64,000 bases of DNA, from NCBI RefSeq assembly GCF_900155545.1, contig NZ_LT732526.1:225573-289572 (forward strand), read 5' to 3'. The notes beneath the pieces were generated by a model. That model made no database searches. It saw nothing but the letters and a program-made list of their open reading frames with translations, and was not told where the DNA came from. A program made the position numbers and the translations under genes. This DNA comes from Clostridium sp. Marseille-P2415 (GTDB lineage Bacteria > Bacillota > Clostridia > Lachnospirales > Lachnospiraceae). How positions within the stretch are numbered: position 1 is the stretch's first letter; every line of letters begins with the position of its first letter. This document shows, piece after piece, positions 52,077-60,969 of the stretch.

Positions 52077-52738
52077 CGTCCTGTCAATTCCTGAATGGCT
52101 GCCATTTCCTGCTGGTCGGAGGATATAAGGACAAGCATGTCACCCGCCAGAATACGGGTGTCGCCTCTTGGCACCATGGCCGTATCACCGCGTAGAATAC
52201 AACCGACAACAACTTCCTTTGGAAGGTTGATTTCCCATAGTTTTTTCCCTAAAACCGGGGAAGTACCGGGAATAGGAACCTCAGCAATATTGACACGTCC
52301 TTCCCCGATAGGAACTAAGGTCGTAATTTTATCTACAAAGGCCTGCTGTTCAATAATGCCGGTGATAGCGGTGATCGCACAGACAACACTGTCTATTCCC
52401 ATTTTATGAAAGAAATCCGTTTTCTTCGGGTCTGTTAAAAGGGCTACGGTTTTTGCCACGTGGAATTTCTTTTTACATAATTCGCAGATAACCAGATTAT
52501 CCTCATCTTTTGCGGTCATTGCGATCGCTATATTCACATCGCCGGCACTTGCGTCTTCCAGGACAAACGGTCTTGTCCCGTCTCCGTTAATGACGGTAAG
52601 CTTATCGATTTCAGCCAGCTTTAAACAATCCTCATATGAATCATTTATTACAGTCACATGGTAACCTTTTTTAATGAGAGAGGTTGCAAGGGATTTTGCT
52701 TTGCTTCTCCCTCCAACCAGCAGTACCTTCGTTTTCAT
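52073..52738 (-). CDS. trkA: TrkA-type K+ uptake regulatory protein (RCK_N plus RCK_C)
   Basis: The 221-residue protein has a nucleotide-binding Rossmann half (KVLLVGGRSKAKSLATSLIKKGY, about 1-130) and a C-terminal RCK_C domain (about 135-220; LGKKLWEINLPKEVVVGCILRG). It should bind ADP/ATP or NAD(H) and gate TrkH. The first glycine motif is modified (GGRSKA). It overlaps genes on both sides by four bases. Confidence 0.9.
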   Translation of the reverse strand: MKTKVLLVGGRSKAKSLATSLIKKGYHVTVINDSYEDCLKLAEIDKLTVINGDGTRPFVLEDASAGDVNIAIAMTAKDEDNLVICELCKKKFHVAKTVALLTDPKKTDFFHKMGIDSVVCAITAITGIIEQQAFVDKITTLVPIGEGRVNIAEVPIPGTSPVLGKKLWEINLPKEVVVGCILRGDTAMVPRGDTRILAGDMLVLISSDQQEMAAIQELTGR

Positions 52739-53211
52739 TGCTTTTCCTCCTGTACCATATCATTTGATATACCTGTTTTGGATAGAATTTTATCTATTTC
52801 TTTTACGGATAAAATTGCCGGACATATGGTGTCTATACCAAATTCACGATAAACATACTCTCTGTCCGGGTCATAAAGTCTGGCGATTACACGCTCAATA
52901 TGGAACATTTCGCGGGCAATCTGCGCCACCATAATGTTAGCGTTATCATTATTCGTAACGGCTATAACTGCACTTGCATCGCTGATCTGCGCTTCCTGCA
53001 GCACATCAAAGTCCGTGGCATCGCCAATAATGGAAAGTCCTCCAAAGGATGGGGACAGCTTTCGGAAGGCTTCCTTATTTTTGTCGATGATCAGGACGTC
53101 TTCTCCGCCATCGGATAGTGTGTTCGCAAGGTTAGCCCCCAATCTGCCACAACCAATGATGATTGTGTAGTTTCCTTTCTCTTGTCTGTCTGTTAATAGT
53201 TTCATCTTCAA
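52735..53211 (-). CDS. TrkA N-terminal domain protein
   Basis: The 158-residue protein is a single RCK_N Rossmann domain (TIIIGCGRLGANLANTLSDGGEDVLIIDKN) with no RCK_C domain. With the next gene it may form a mixed ring on TrkH, replacing the two-repeat TrkA of enterobacteria. Four-base overlaps on both sides imply coupled translation. Confidence 0.88.
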   Translation of the reverse strand: MKMKLLTDRQEKGNYTIIIGCGRLGANLANTLSDGGEDVLIIDKNKEAFRKLSPSFGGLSIIGDATDFDVLQEAQISDASAVIAVTNNDNANIMVAQIAREMFHIERVIARLYDPDREYVYREFGIDTICPAILSVKEIDKILSKTGISNDMVQEEKQ

Positions 53212-53612
53212 TCCCTCCTGACCGCACGGCCGATCCCTTGTGAGCCATATTCGTCTTTATATTTCGTGTAATTATCTGTTTTTTCTTCCGCCTGGCAATC
53301 ACTTTCGTCATATGCACACTTTCCGTTTGAAAAAAATGTACCATAGCATTCAAGATTCTGCCGAGCAGGTATATAAGTGGGGTCAAGCGACCAGGCTGCA
53401 CGAAAATGCTTCATGGCTGCAGGGTGATCTCCCTTTTTTTCAAACAGTATTCCAACCAGATTATGAGGTTCCGGTGCGTGAGGATATTTACTCATGGCAC
53501 TGTAGATTATGTTTTCACATGTTTCATAATCCTGAATACGGATAAGTTCTCTGACAGAATTGCAGAGTTCGTTTAAACCTTCTTTATTCCCACATATTTC
53601 TTTACTCTTCAT
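53208..53612 (-). CDS. TPR-containing protein, first gene of the Trk operon
   Basis: The 134-residue protein has about two tetratricopeptide repeats (about 15-95; HNLVGILFEKKGDHPAAMKHFRAAWSLDPTYIPARQNLE). A charged, Lys/Glu/Asp-rich tail follows. It is translated just before the RCK proteins with a four-base overlap, so it may be a scaffold or regulator of potassium uptake. I know of no named homologue. Confidence 0.72.
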   Translation of the reverse strand: MKSKEICGNKEGLNELCNSVRELIRIQDYETCENIIYSAMSKYPHAPEPHNLVGILFEKKGDHPAAMKHFRAAWSLDPTYIPARQNLECYGTFFSNGKCAYDESDCQAEEKTDNYTKYKDEYGSQGIGRAVRRD

Positions 53613-53884
53613 TGATCTTACCTCCTTATCGTTCTTAGCATGTTTATTGTATCAAGAGACCTGTGAGTATTGTGTGAGATACGGCTGATTCCTGTGAGAA
53701 TGCTGTGAGAATGTAATGGATTTTCCGGGATTTTATTATATAAATAAATGAAAATATGAAATTTAATTTTTATAATCAAAAATAAAGCTTTAAAAATGAA
53801 ATGATATGTGTTATGATTAGTAAATGAAATCATTAGGGCCATAGCTCTTGATTTTTAATCAGTCATAAAAAGGAGGAATACAGG
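53613..53884. other. Divergent promoter region between Trk operon and garR-like gene
   Basis: This AT-rich 272-bp stretch must hold two promoters. An ORF on the minus strand here (53618-53842) lacks a ribosome binding site and looks like chance. No confident operator was seen. Confidence 0.5.
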
Positions 53885-54769
53885 ATGAAAGTAGGATTTA
53901 TTGGACTTGGGATCATGGGAAAGCCTATGTGTAAAAATCTCATAAAGGCAGGACATGAACTGGTAGTGTTTGATTTTAACGAAGAGGCAGTTGCAGAGCT
54001 TGCAGCAATGGGAGCCAGGGGAGTAAAAAGCGGTGCACAAATGGCAGAAGAGTGCGATACTATTATTACGATGGTGCCGAATTCTCCTCATGTACGTTCG
54101 GCCTGTTTAGGAGAAAACGGAATTGCAGAGACAGCAAAGGCGGGAACGGTTATCATTGATATGAGTTCCATTGATCCCATGGAATCCAAAGCAATTGGGG
54201 CGGAACTTGCACAAAAGGGAATTGAATTAATGGATGCGCCTGTTTCCGGAGGAGAGCCAAAGGCAATTGACGGAACGCTGTCCGTGATGGCCGGCGGTAA
54301 AAAGGAAACGTTTGACCGATACTATGATCTGCTGATGTCGATGTCCGCTTCGGTTGTGTATGTAGGTGAGCTTGGCTCCGGTAATGTTGCGAAGCTGGCG
54401 AACCAGATTATTGTTGCACTGAATATAGCGGCTGTTTCGGAAGCTCTTACCCTTGCTAAGAAGGCAGGAACGGATCCGGAACTGGTATATCAGGCAATTC
54501 GGGGGGGACTGGCAGGTTCTACCGTACTGGATGCAAAAGCTCCGATGATGCTGGAACATAATTTTAAGCCGGGATTTCGCATTGAACTCCATATTAAGGA
54601 TTTAACCAACGCGTTGAATGCTTCTCACTCTGTAAATGCATCTTTGCCGTTAACTGCACAGATCATGGAGATTATGCAGAGCTTAAAGGCAGATGGCTGT
54701 GAGAAAGAAGACCACAGTGCAATTGTTAAGTATTATGAAAAAGTATCGGAAGTATCGGTAGAGCGATAG
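53885..54769 (+). CDS. garR: 2-hydroxy-3-oxopropionate (tartronate semialdehyde) reductase-like
   Basis: The 294-residue protein belongs to the 3-hydroxyisobutyrate dehydrogenase family. It has the NAD(P) motif GFIGLGIMGKPMCKNLIKAG, substrate motif DAPVSGGEPKAIDGTLSVMAGG and catalytic Lys in GSGNVAKLANQIIVALN. GarR/GlxR members reduce tartronate semialdehyde to D-glycerate in glucarate/glyoxylate breakdown; related enzymes act on other beta-hydroxyacids. AAGGAGG precedes the ATG. The symbol is by family resemblance. Confidence 0.83.
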   Translation: MKVGFIGLGIMGKPMCKNLIKAGHELVVFDFNEEAVAELAAMGARGVKSGAQMAEECDTIITMVPNSPHVRSACLGENGIAETAKAGTVIIDMSSIDPMESKAIGAELAQKGIELMDAPVSGGEPKAIDGTLSVMAGGKKETFDRYYDLLMSMSASVVYVGELGSGNVAKLANQIIVALNIAAVSEALTLAKKAGTDPELVYQAIRGGLAGSTVLDAKAPMMLEHNFKPGFRIELHIKDLTNALNASHSVNASLPLTAQIMEIMQSLKADGCEKEDHSAIVKYYEKVSEVSVER

Positions 54770-54790
54770 GAACAAAATAATATAAAAAAT

Positions 54791-54843
54791 AAAGGCATTG
54801 CAAAATCCACTGGATTTTTTTCCCGGAATTTTGCAATGCCTTT
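54791..54843. terminator. Bidirectional terminator between two hydroxyacid dehydrogenase genes
   Basis: A 16-bp stem AAAGGCATTGCAAAAT (54791-54806) pairs with 54828-54843, with A-rich and T-rich flanks, between convergent genes. Confidence 0.87.
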
Positions 54844-54893
54844 TATAGAATTCTTCTATTACACGGATGCTGTATTTTTGATGTAAATGCGGG

Positions 54894-55883
54894 TTATTTT
54901 ACCCCTGAGCAGGCATCTTCAGCATGTACCTGGTTTAACAGTTCTTCCTCTGACTTATAACGGCGTACATTTTCCCGCAGGATGTCCAGACAGCGCCCGG
55001 CACGGTGAGGTACCTGCGGAGTGACATGGGGAGTGATATAAACATCACGCCGTTTCCATAGAGGGCTGTCGGCAGGGAGCGGCTCCTGTTCGAATACATC
55101 CAGACCGGCACAGGCGATCAGCTTTTCATCCAGTGCCCGGATTAAATCTTCCGTGCACACGATGCCTCCACGTGCCATATTCACCAGAATTGCTCCGGGC
55201 TTCATTTTCTGAAAGGCCTGATAGTTCATCATGTGGTGAGTCTGATCAGACAACTGAATGCACAGGATAACAAAATCCGACTGCTCCAACAGCGGGCCGA
55301 CCGTATCCCCCTTTGTGGAAACCAGCTGTTTGCGGATATAGTCAAACCCCTCAATATAATTACGGTCATAGGTAATCAGATCCATACCAAAGGCATGCAG
55401 CCGTTCCGCTAACATTTGACCATTATGTCCCATTCCTATAATACCTGCAGTACGGCCAAACAATCCCCTCCAGGTCTCCTGGCCGGGTACGCCCCAGCTG
55501 CAGGCTTCCTGTGCTTTCAGTAATTCCCATGTGTGGTAGCAGGCATTCAGCATAAAGTAGACACAATGTTCAGCCAAAACTGGTGAAGAACGTCCGGCAG
55601 ACCCACTTAGCAGGATACCGTGTTCAAATACTTCCGGACGCGCTGAGCGGTTAAGACCTGCATGATCACAGTGAATCCATTGCAGATGATTATCACCTAA
55701 AAAGCGGTCATCCAGGTCTCCGGCTAATACAGCCACATCTGCGTCCTTTACTTCCCGCAATATAGCCTCTGTATCGTGCTTGTTAACATGCACAAATTCG
55801 GAGCCGGTAAAAATTTCCCGCAATGCAAGCAAATCTTCAGGTACATAATCAACGGTTGCCAGAACTTTTTTGATTTCTCTCAT
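54894..55883 (-). CDS. D-isomer-specific 2-hydroxyacid dehydrogenase
   Basis: The 329-residue protein has the NAD motif GIIGMGHNGQMLAERL, and the catalytic Arg in VNMARGGIV, Glu in DVFEQEPLP and His in YITPHVTPQ. Such enzymes reduce 2-keto acids to D-2-hydroxyacids (glyoxylate, hydroxypyruvate, phenylpyruvate and others). It is divergent from the importer operon and convergent with the garR-like gene. Substrate is not evident; the neighbours suggest glyoxylate or hydroxypyruvate from uronate breakdown. Confidence 0.87.
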   Translation of the reverse strand: MREIKKVLATVDYVPEDLLALREIFTGSEFVHVNKHDTEAILREVKDADVAVLAGDLDDRFLGDNHLQWIHCDHAGLNRSARPEVFEHGILLSGSAGRSSPVLAEHCVYFMLNACYHTWELLKAQEACSWGVPGQETWRGLFGRTAGIIGMGHNGQMLAERLHAFGMDLITYDRNYIEGFDYIRKQLVSTKGDTVGPLLEQSDFVILCIQLSDQTHHMMNYQAFQKMKPGAILVNMARGGIVCTEDLIRALDEKLIACAGLDVFEQEPLPADSPLWKRRDVYITPHVTPQVPHRAGRCLDILRENVRRYKSEEELLNQVHAEDACSGVK

Positions 55884-56171
55884 ACGAATCTCCTTATTGT
55901 TTTACGGTTGTCTGATTTGGTGCAGCGCAGACTTTTCTATGTATGCACGAATCTGTTTTAAAAGGCTGATAACTGCAATCAAATCATAAATACATTATCA
56001 TAACTTAGATGCATTTGCAATATCATATTACGAAATTACTTTTTAATTATCAAAAACTACATTTAATAATGAAAAAGTTTGTTGCTTACTGGTCACAATG
56101 AATCATAAATTCATGAAATCAACTGTTAAAAATAAGTAAATGTGATATTCGATCTCGCTGAATACAAATAA

Positions 56172-56187
56172 ATTAAAATGTTTTAAT
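56172..56187. promoter_or_regulatory. LacI-like operator copy 1
   Basis: ATTAAAATGTTTTAAT is a palindrome with only the central TG unpaired. It resembles the perfect copy at 56392. Confidence 0.5.
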
Positions 56188-56301
56188 AATAATAACAAAC
56201 GTATTTAGAAAAATATATATGCAAATTGCACATATATCTTTTTGTTTTATGTAATATATGACGGTTGATTTTTGTTGAAAAATGAAATAAACTATTCATG
56301 A

Positions 56302-56317
56302 ATTAAAACGTATTAAT
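56302..56317. promoter_or_regulatory. LacI-like operator copy 2
   Basis: ATTAAAACGTATTAAT keeps the central ACGT and outer ATTAA/TTAAT arms, with one pair of mismatches. Centre to centre it is 130 bases from copy 1 and 89 from copy 3. Confidence 0.5.
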
Positions 56318-56391
56318 AAAAATGTGAATTAATTAAAAATAATACATAAAAGGAGGGGGCATTTTCCTATATATACTAGTTTACACGGTAG

Positions 56392-56405
56392 TTAAAACGT
56401 TTTAA
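56392..56405. promoter_or_regulatory. LacI-like operator copy 3 (perfect palindrome)
   Basis: TTAAAACGTTTTAA is a perfect 14-bp palindrome with a central CG, the form typical of LacI/GalR-family operators. It lies just downstream of TATACT and 36 bases before the binding-protein start, where a repressor would block transcription. Confidence 0.65.
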
Positions 56406-56440
56406 TATTTGGGTTAAAATAAAAGAGGAGGCATCGTATT

Positions 56441-58072
56441 ATGAGGAAAAAAGTATATCAAAGAGCAGCAGCATTTTTCATGGCGGCGGCTGTGGTCATT
56501 GCTACTGCTGGCTGCGGCGGAGGGAATAACGCTAATAAAGGCACGGAAGCCGGTCAATCGTCCGGTAACACGGAAGCCGGAACAAAAGCAGGAACGAAAA
56601 CAGGGGACCATGATAAGACAAAACTGGTGGTCGGAAGTGCCGAGGAACCATCCTGCTTCTATCCGACTCATTCATCCCTGTCTCCTAATATGAAGGATGT
56701 TCCGATTCTTGCAAATGTTTACGAGACACTGGTTAAACTGATGCCGGATGGATCCCGGGAGCCTCTGCTGGCAGAATCTTGGGAAGTTTCTGAAGATGGC
56801 AAAGACTATACCATGCATTTGAGAAAAAATGTCACATTCCATAACGGTAATGAATTTAATGCGGAAGATGTGAAATACACCCTGGATACAGAAGCGCCTT
56901 TATCGGGCGGACAGTCCATGCTCGTTAATTATGAAAGTACGGAAATTATTGATGATCATACCGTTGTGATTCATTTATCAGATCCTTATGGAGCGTTTTT
57001 AAATGGTCTTGCATCAAGATGGGCATTGATTGTTGATAAAGAGACTGCTGAGGAAATCGGTGAAGAGGCATATAATGAATCGCCCATAGGAACAGGGCCT
57101 TATAAGCTGGTTAACCGCGTAGCAGGAGACCACATGGAATTGGAGGCTTATGACGGGTATTGGGGAGGCGTTCCTTCTATTACAAGTGTTACTTATAAAA
57201 TATTGAGCGATCCAAACAGTCAGATCCTTGCACTTGAGAATGGCGAGATCGATGCGCTTTTAGATGCCAGTCTTTCCCCTCTTTTAAAATTAAGCCCGGA
57301 CAGCGGAATTACATATAAAACGACTAATGCCGCAAATATTCAGGCATTATCTCTTGACTGCAGCAACGGTCCTGCCAAGGATCTTAATTTCCGTAAGGCT
57401 CTGCAGTGCGGAATCAACAAGGATGATATCGTCCAGGCGATCTATTCCGGTCAGGCCAGCACAGCAGATAGTTATGTAGCACCTGAGTTTTCTGGTCATC
57501 CGGATGAAGGAACTTATCCAAATGTAACATATGATCCGGAAAAAGCAAAGAAATATCTGGAAGAATCCAATTATAACGGAGAAGAATTTAAGCTTCTTAC
57601 AGTTGCCGGTACAAAAAATGAAGTAGCTGCTCAGGTCGTACAGGGGCAATTGACGGAATTGGGGATTAATTGCAGCTTGAATGCAGTGGATTCTCCCACT
57701 TACTTTAATGTATATATGGAAGGTGACGGGTCAGGATTTGACGGTGCGCTCCGTGCAGGTGCAGTATCCAGTCTGGATGCAGACTGCTTATACCGTATGT
57801 TTTCTACGGAAGTGGCAGCTTCAGGAGGCCGTTACAATGCAGGGATTTCCTCTCCTGAACTTGATGAATTGTTATTGGCAGGCCGTACGGAGCCAGACGA
57901 AACGAAGCGAAAAGAAATTTATGGGAAAATATTAACCGTGATTTCGGATAATGCATTACAGGTTCCGTTGTACTATGATTTAAGTATTGTGGCTTATAAT
58001 TCAGATTTAAACGGTGTTGTGCCCAGACCGTTAACCGGGCTGTATTTTTATAATGAATGGAGCTGGAATTAA
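56441..58072 (+). CDS. Family 5 solute-binding lipoprotein of an oligopeptide-type ABC importer
   Basis: The 543-residue protein has a lipoprotein signal with lipobox ATAGC (Cys about 25) and a Gly/Asn/Thr-rich linker. An extracellular DppA/OppA-type binding domain follows, with PLLAESWEVSEDGKDYTMHLRKNVTFHNG and FRKALQCGINKDDIVQAIYSG. It captures the substrate for the four genes downstream. Family 5 proteins bind peptides, nickel or, in some groups, oligosaccharides; the downstream glycoside hydrolase favours a sugar. Confidence 0.9.
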   Translation: MRKKVYQRAAAFFMAAAVVIATAGCGGGNNANKGTEAGQSSGNTEAGTKAGTKTGDHDKTKLVVGSAEEPSCFYPTHSSLSPNMKDVPILANVYETLVKLMPDGSREPLLAESWEVSEDGKDYTMHLRKNVTFHNGNEFNAEDVKYTLDTEAPLSGGQSMLVNYESTEIIDDHTVVIHLSDPYGAFLNGLASRWALIVDKETAEEIGEEAYNESPIGTGPYKLVNRVAGDHMELEAYDGYWGGVPSITSVTYKILSDPNSQILALENGEIDALLDASLSPLLKLSPDSGITYKTTNAANIQALSLDCSNGPAKDLNFRKALQCGINKDDIVQAIYSGQASTADSYVAPEFSGHPDEGTYPNVTYDPEKAKKYLEESNYNGEEFKLLTVAGTKNEVAAQVVQGQLTELGINCSLNAVDSPTYFNVYMEGDGSGFDGALRAGAVSSLDADCLYRMFSTEVAASGGRYNAGISSPELDELLLAGRTEPDETKRKEIYGKILTVISDNALQVPLYYDLSIVAYNSDLNGVVPRPLTGLYFYNEWSWN

Positions 58073-58158
58073 TCCATAGTGCCTAAGTGATATTTCACGG
58101 AAGGGGGGATTTAAGTTGCATACCCCCCTTCAATTTTTGACAGGGAAAGGTTTTAACA

Positions 58159-59082
58159 ATGGGAAAATATATTTTAAAACGTATTTTGCTGCTGATACCG
58201 GTAGTCATTGGCATTACATTTTTTATTTTTTTGATTATGAGCTTAGCACCGGGTGATCCTGCAACCCTGATCCTGGGGATAGATGCAAGTCCGGAGCAGC
58301 TGGAAGCAAAGCGTATCGAATTGGGACTCCGGGATCCCATTATTATCCGTTATATCCATTATATGATCAATGTGCTGCATGGCGATTTCGGAGACTCCTG
58401 GTATAATCACTACAATGTTTTAACTGAATTTCTTACACGCCTTCCCAATACCATGAAACTTGGGATGCTTGCAATGCTTTTGTCTTCTCTGGTCGGGATA
58501 CCGCTCGGTATTTTAACGGCGGTACGGCAGAACGGTTTTGTTGATTATACGGCATTAGCAGCTGCGATGGTTTTTTCATCCATGCCGATTTTCTGGTTTG
58601 GTTTAATGGCTCAAATGTATATTGCATTGAAATGGAAGCTTTTACCGGCTACCGGAGCCGAATCTTTTAAATATTTCATTTTGCCGGCTATTACGTTGGC
58701 TGCCGGACAGCTGGCAGGCCAGGTGCGCGGGACCAGAACCGCAATGCTTGATGTAATTAAACAGGACTATGTGAGAACAGCGCGTTCCAAAGGCGCATCA
58801 GAAAAACGTGTTATTTTTAAACATGTTGTAAGAAACGGTATGCTTCCGGTTGTTACGCACCTGGGAGTAAGTTTTGCAACATTAATAGGCGGAACTACCG
58901 TAACGGAATCTGTATTCGCAGTTCCAGGAGTATCAACGCTCCTGATCAATGCGGTAAAAATCCGTGATGTACCCGTGGTGATGGGGATCATATTGATCAT
59001 TGCCTGCTTTGTAGGCATCGTGAATCTGCTGGTTGATTTGCTGTACGCTTATATTGATCCGCGGGTGAAGCTGGGATACTAG
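58159..59082 (+). CDS. Oligopeptide-type ABC importer permease (DppB-like)
   Basis: The 307-residue protein has six helices, the N-terminal KYILKRILLLIPVVIGITFFIFLIM of DppB/OppB proteins, and the EAA loop in VRTARSKGASEKRVIFKHVVRNG. It lies 86 bases after the binding protein gene. Confidence 0.92.
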   Translation: MGKYILKRILLLIPVVIGITFFIFLIMSLAPGDPATLILGIDASPEQLEAKRIELGLRDPIIIRYIHYMINVLHGDFGDSWYNHYNVLTEFLTRLPNTMKLGMLAMLLSSLVGIPLGILTAVRQNGFVDYTALAAAMVFSSMPIFWFGLMAQMYIALKWKLLPATGAESFKYFILPAITLAAGQLAGQVRGTRTAMLDVIKQDYVRTARSKGASEKRVIFKHVVRNGMLPVVTHLGVSFATLIGGTTVTESVFAVPGVSTLLINAVKIRDVPVVMGIILIIACFVGIVNLLVDLLYAYIDPRVKLGY

Positions 59083-59099
59083 ATGGAGAAGGTGACTTT

Positions 59100-59972
59100 A
59101 TGAGTAAAAATAATAAAATGAGGAAGAACGGAAGCCAGTGGGGACTTATATGGTTCCGTTTTTCCAAGAATAAACTTGCTATGTTCGGGTTGGTTATGTT
59201 GTGCATTTTGACGGTATCTTGTCTTTCCTCATCCCTGTACATCGATTATAAACGGGTATACCAGCAGAATATCATAAATGCTTTTACAAGTCCCGGGTCC
59301 GGGCATTGGTTTGGCACGGATCAATTTGGCAGGGATTTATTTGCCCGGATTATGTATGGAGGCCGGATCTCTTTGTTAGCCGGTTTGGTGGTTGTTGCGA
59401 TCGCATTGACGATAGGTTTGGTGCTGGGCGGTTTTTCCGGATATTTCGGCGGTAAGGTAGATATTATTTTAATGCGTATCTGTGATATTTTTATGGCAGT
59501 TCCCAGACTGCTTCTGGCAATGGCTGTGGTTTCTGCATTGGGGCAGGGAACATTTAAAATGCTGATTGCTCTTTCCATCGCCCAGTTTCCCGGCCTTGCC
59601 CGGACAGTCCGGGCGTCGATTATGACGATCCGGAATCAGGAGTTTGTGGAAGCGGCCAAGTGCTACGGCAGCAATCCTGTACGCATTATATTTAAGCATG
59701 TGATTCCAAATGGGATCGGACCTGTGATCGTAAATGCTACTTTAAGCTTGGGAGGAACCATCCTTACCATAGCTTCTCTGGGCTTTCTGGGGATCGGTGT
59801 CGCATCTCCGACGCCTGAATGGGGAACCATTTTGTCGGAAAACCGTACCAATATCCGATATTATCCATATTTGGGTATGATACCGGGTATCTTTATCATT
59901 ATTTCCGTCATGTGTTTAAACTTTGTTGGAGATGGTCTTCGTGATGCCATTGATCCAAGATCAAAGACTTGA
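59100..59972 (+). CDS. Oligopeptide-type ABC importer permease (DppC-like)
   Basis: The 290-residue protein has the DppC hallmark HWFGTDQFGRDLFARIMYGGRISL after helix 1 and the EAA loop FVEAAKCYGSNPVRIIFKHVIPN. It forms the channel with the preceding permease. The gap between genes is 17 bases with GAGAAGG before the ATG. Confidence 0.92.
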   Translation: MSKNNKMRKNGSQWGLIWFRFSKNKLAMFGLVMLCILTVSCLSSSLYIDYKRVYQQNIINAFTSPGSGHWFGTDQFGRDLFARIMYGGRISLLAGLVVVAIALTIGLVLGGFSGYFGGKVDIILMRICDIFMAVPRLLLAMAVVSALGQGTFKMLIALSIAQFPGLARTVRASIMTIRNQEFVEAAKCYGSNPVRIIFKHVIPNGIGPVIVNATLSLGGTILTIASLGFLGIGVASPTPEWGTILSENRTNIRYYPYLGMIPGIFIIISVMCLNFVGDGLRDAIDPRSKT

Positions 59973-59988
59973 GAAGGAGTAAGTACTG

Positions 59989-60966
59989 ATGAACGACATT
60001 TTACTAAATATAACGGATCTGCATGCTCAGTATAATACGGATGATGGAGTGGTCTGCGCTCTGAATGGCGTTGATATCAGCCTCAGACGGGGGGAAGTCA
60101 TGGGAATCGTGGGAGAGACCGGAGCAGGCAAATCCACTCTTGCACTCAGTATTCTTAAATTACTTCCGGACAAGGTCGGACAGATCACCAAAGGCAGTAT
60201 CACCTATGATGGGATTGATATTTTAAAAGCAGGGAAAAAAAAGATGCATCAGCTGCGCGGGGCAAAGATGTCCATGATTTTTCAGGACCCCATGAGCAGC
60301 TTGAATCCCATTATTACAGTGGGCGATCAGATTAAAGAAGTTTTAGATCTCCATTTTCCGGATATGCACTCCGGAGAAAAGGAAAAGCGTGTGGACCAGA
60401 TGCTGGAATTGGTAGGAATACAAAAAAGCAGAAAAAATGATTACCCTCATCAATTCAGCGGCGGAATGAAGCAGCGTATTGGAATTGCCATGTCCCTGAT
60501 CGCAGAGCCTGAGCTGCTCCTTGCGGATGAACCGACAACAGCCCTGGATGTAACCATACAGGCGCAGATATTGAAGCTGATGCAGGAGTTAAAAGAACAG
60601 TTTAATTCCGCTATGATCATGATTACCCATGATCTGGGAGTGGTAGCGGAATTCTGCGAGACTGTGGCTGTGGTTTACGCGGGAGAAATCATTGAACAGG
60701 GGACTGTGGAGGAACTGTTTTCCAAGGAGAAAAACCATCCCTATACGGTTGGATTATTCAACAGTATACCTGACCTCACATCGGATGCGGTACGCCTGGT
60801 GCCCATACCGGGCTTCATGGCAGACCCTATGGACTTACCAAAAGGCTGCAAGTTTGCACAGCGCTGTGAGCATTGTGAGAATGCCTGCAAAGAGAAGAAA
60901 CCGGATCTGTATGGCACCGGCTCTCACAAAATCCGCTGTTTCCGATATAAAGGGGAGGAGGTCTAG
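59989..60966 (+). CDS. Oligopeptide-type ABC importer ATPase (DppD-like)
   Basis: The 325-residue protein has Walker [13 protein letters not shown], signature [15 protein letters not shown] and Walker [17 protein letters not shown]-terminal oligopeptide-transporter extension follows with cysteines in [19 protein letters not shown], which in related proteins can bind an Fe-S cluster. Confidence 0.92.
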   Translation: MNDILLNITDLHAQYNTDDGVVCALNGVDISLRRGEVMGIVGETGAGKSTLALSILKLLPDKVGQITKGSITYDGIDILKAGKKKMHQLRGAKMSMIFQDPMSSLNPIITVGDQIKEVLDLHFPDMHSGEKEKRVDQMLELVGIQKSRKNDYPHQFSGGMKQRIGIAMSLIAEPELLLADEPTTALDVTIQAQILKLMQELKEQFNSAMIMITHDLGVVAEFCETVAVVYAGEIIEQGTVEELFSKEKNHPYTVGLFNSIPDLTSDAVRLVPIPGFMADPMDLPKGCKFAQRCEHCENACKEKKPDLYGTGSHKIRCFRYKGEEV

Positions 60967-60969
60967 AAG

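Larger units (their letters stand above)
55884..56440. other. Long AT-rich regulatory region before the importer operon
   Basis: This 557-bp region has no gene. It holds three related palindromes (listed separately), a TATACT at 56372-56377, and a strong but orphan AGGAGGGGG at about 56351 with no start codon after it. The real ribosome binding site AGAGGAGG lies just before 56441. Confidence 0.6.

Noticed and set aside
53618-53842. Minus-strand ORF of 74 codons in the Trk/garR gap
   Set aside because: Very AT-rich with Phe/Ile/His-rich chance translation and no ribosome binding site.
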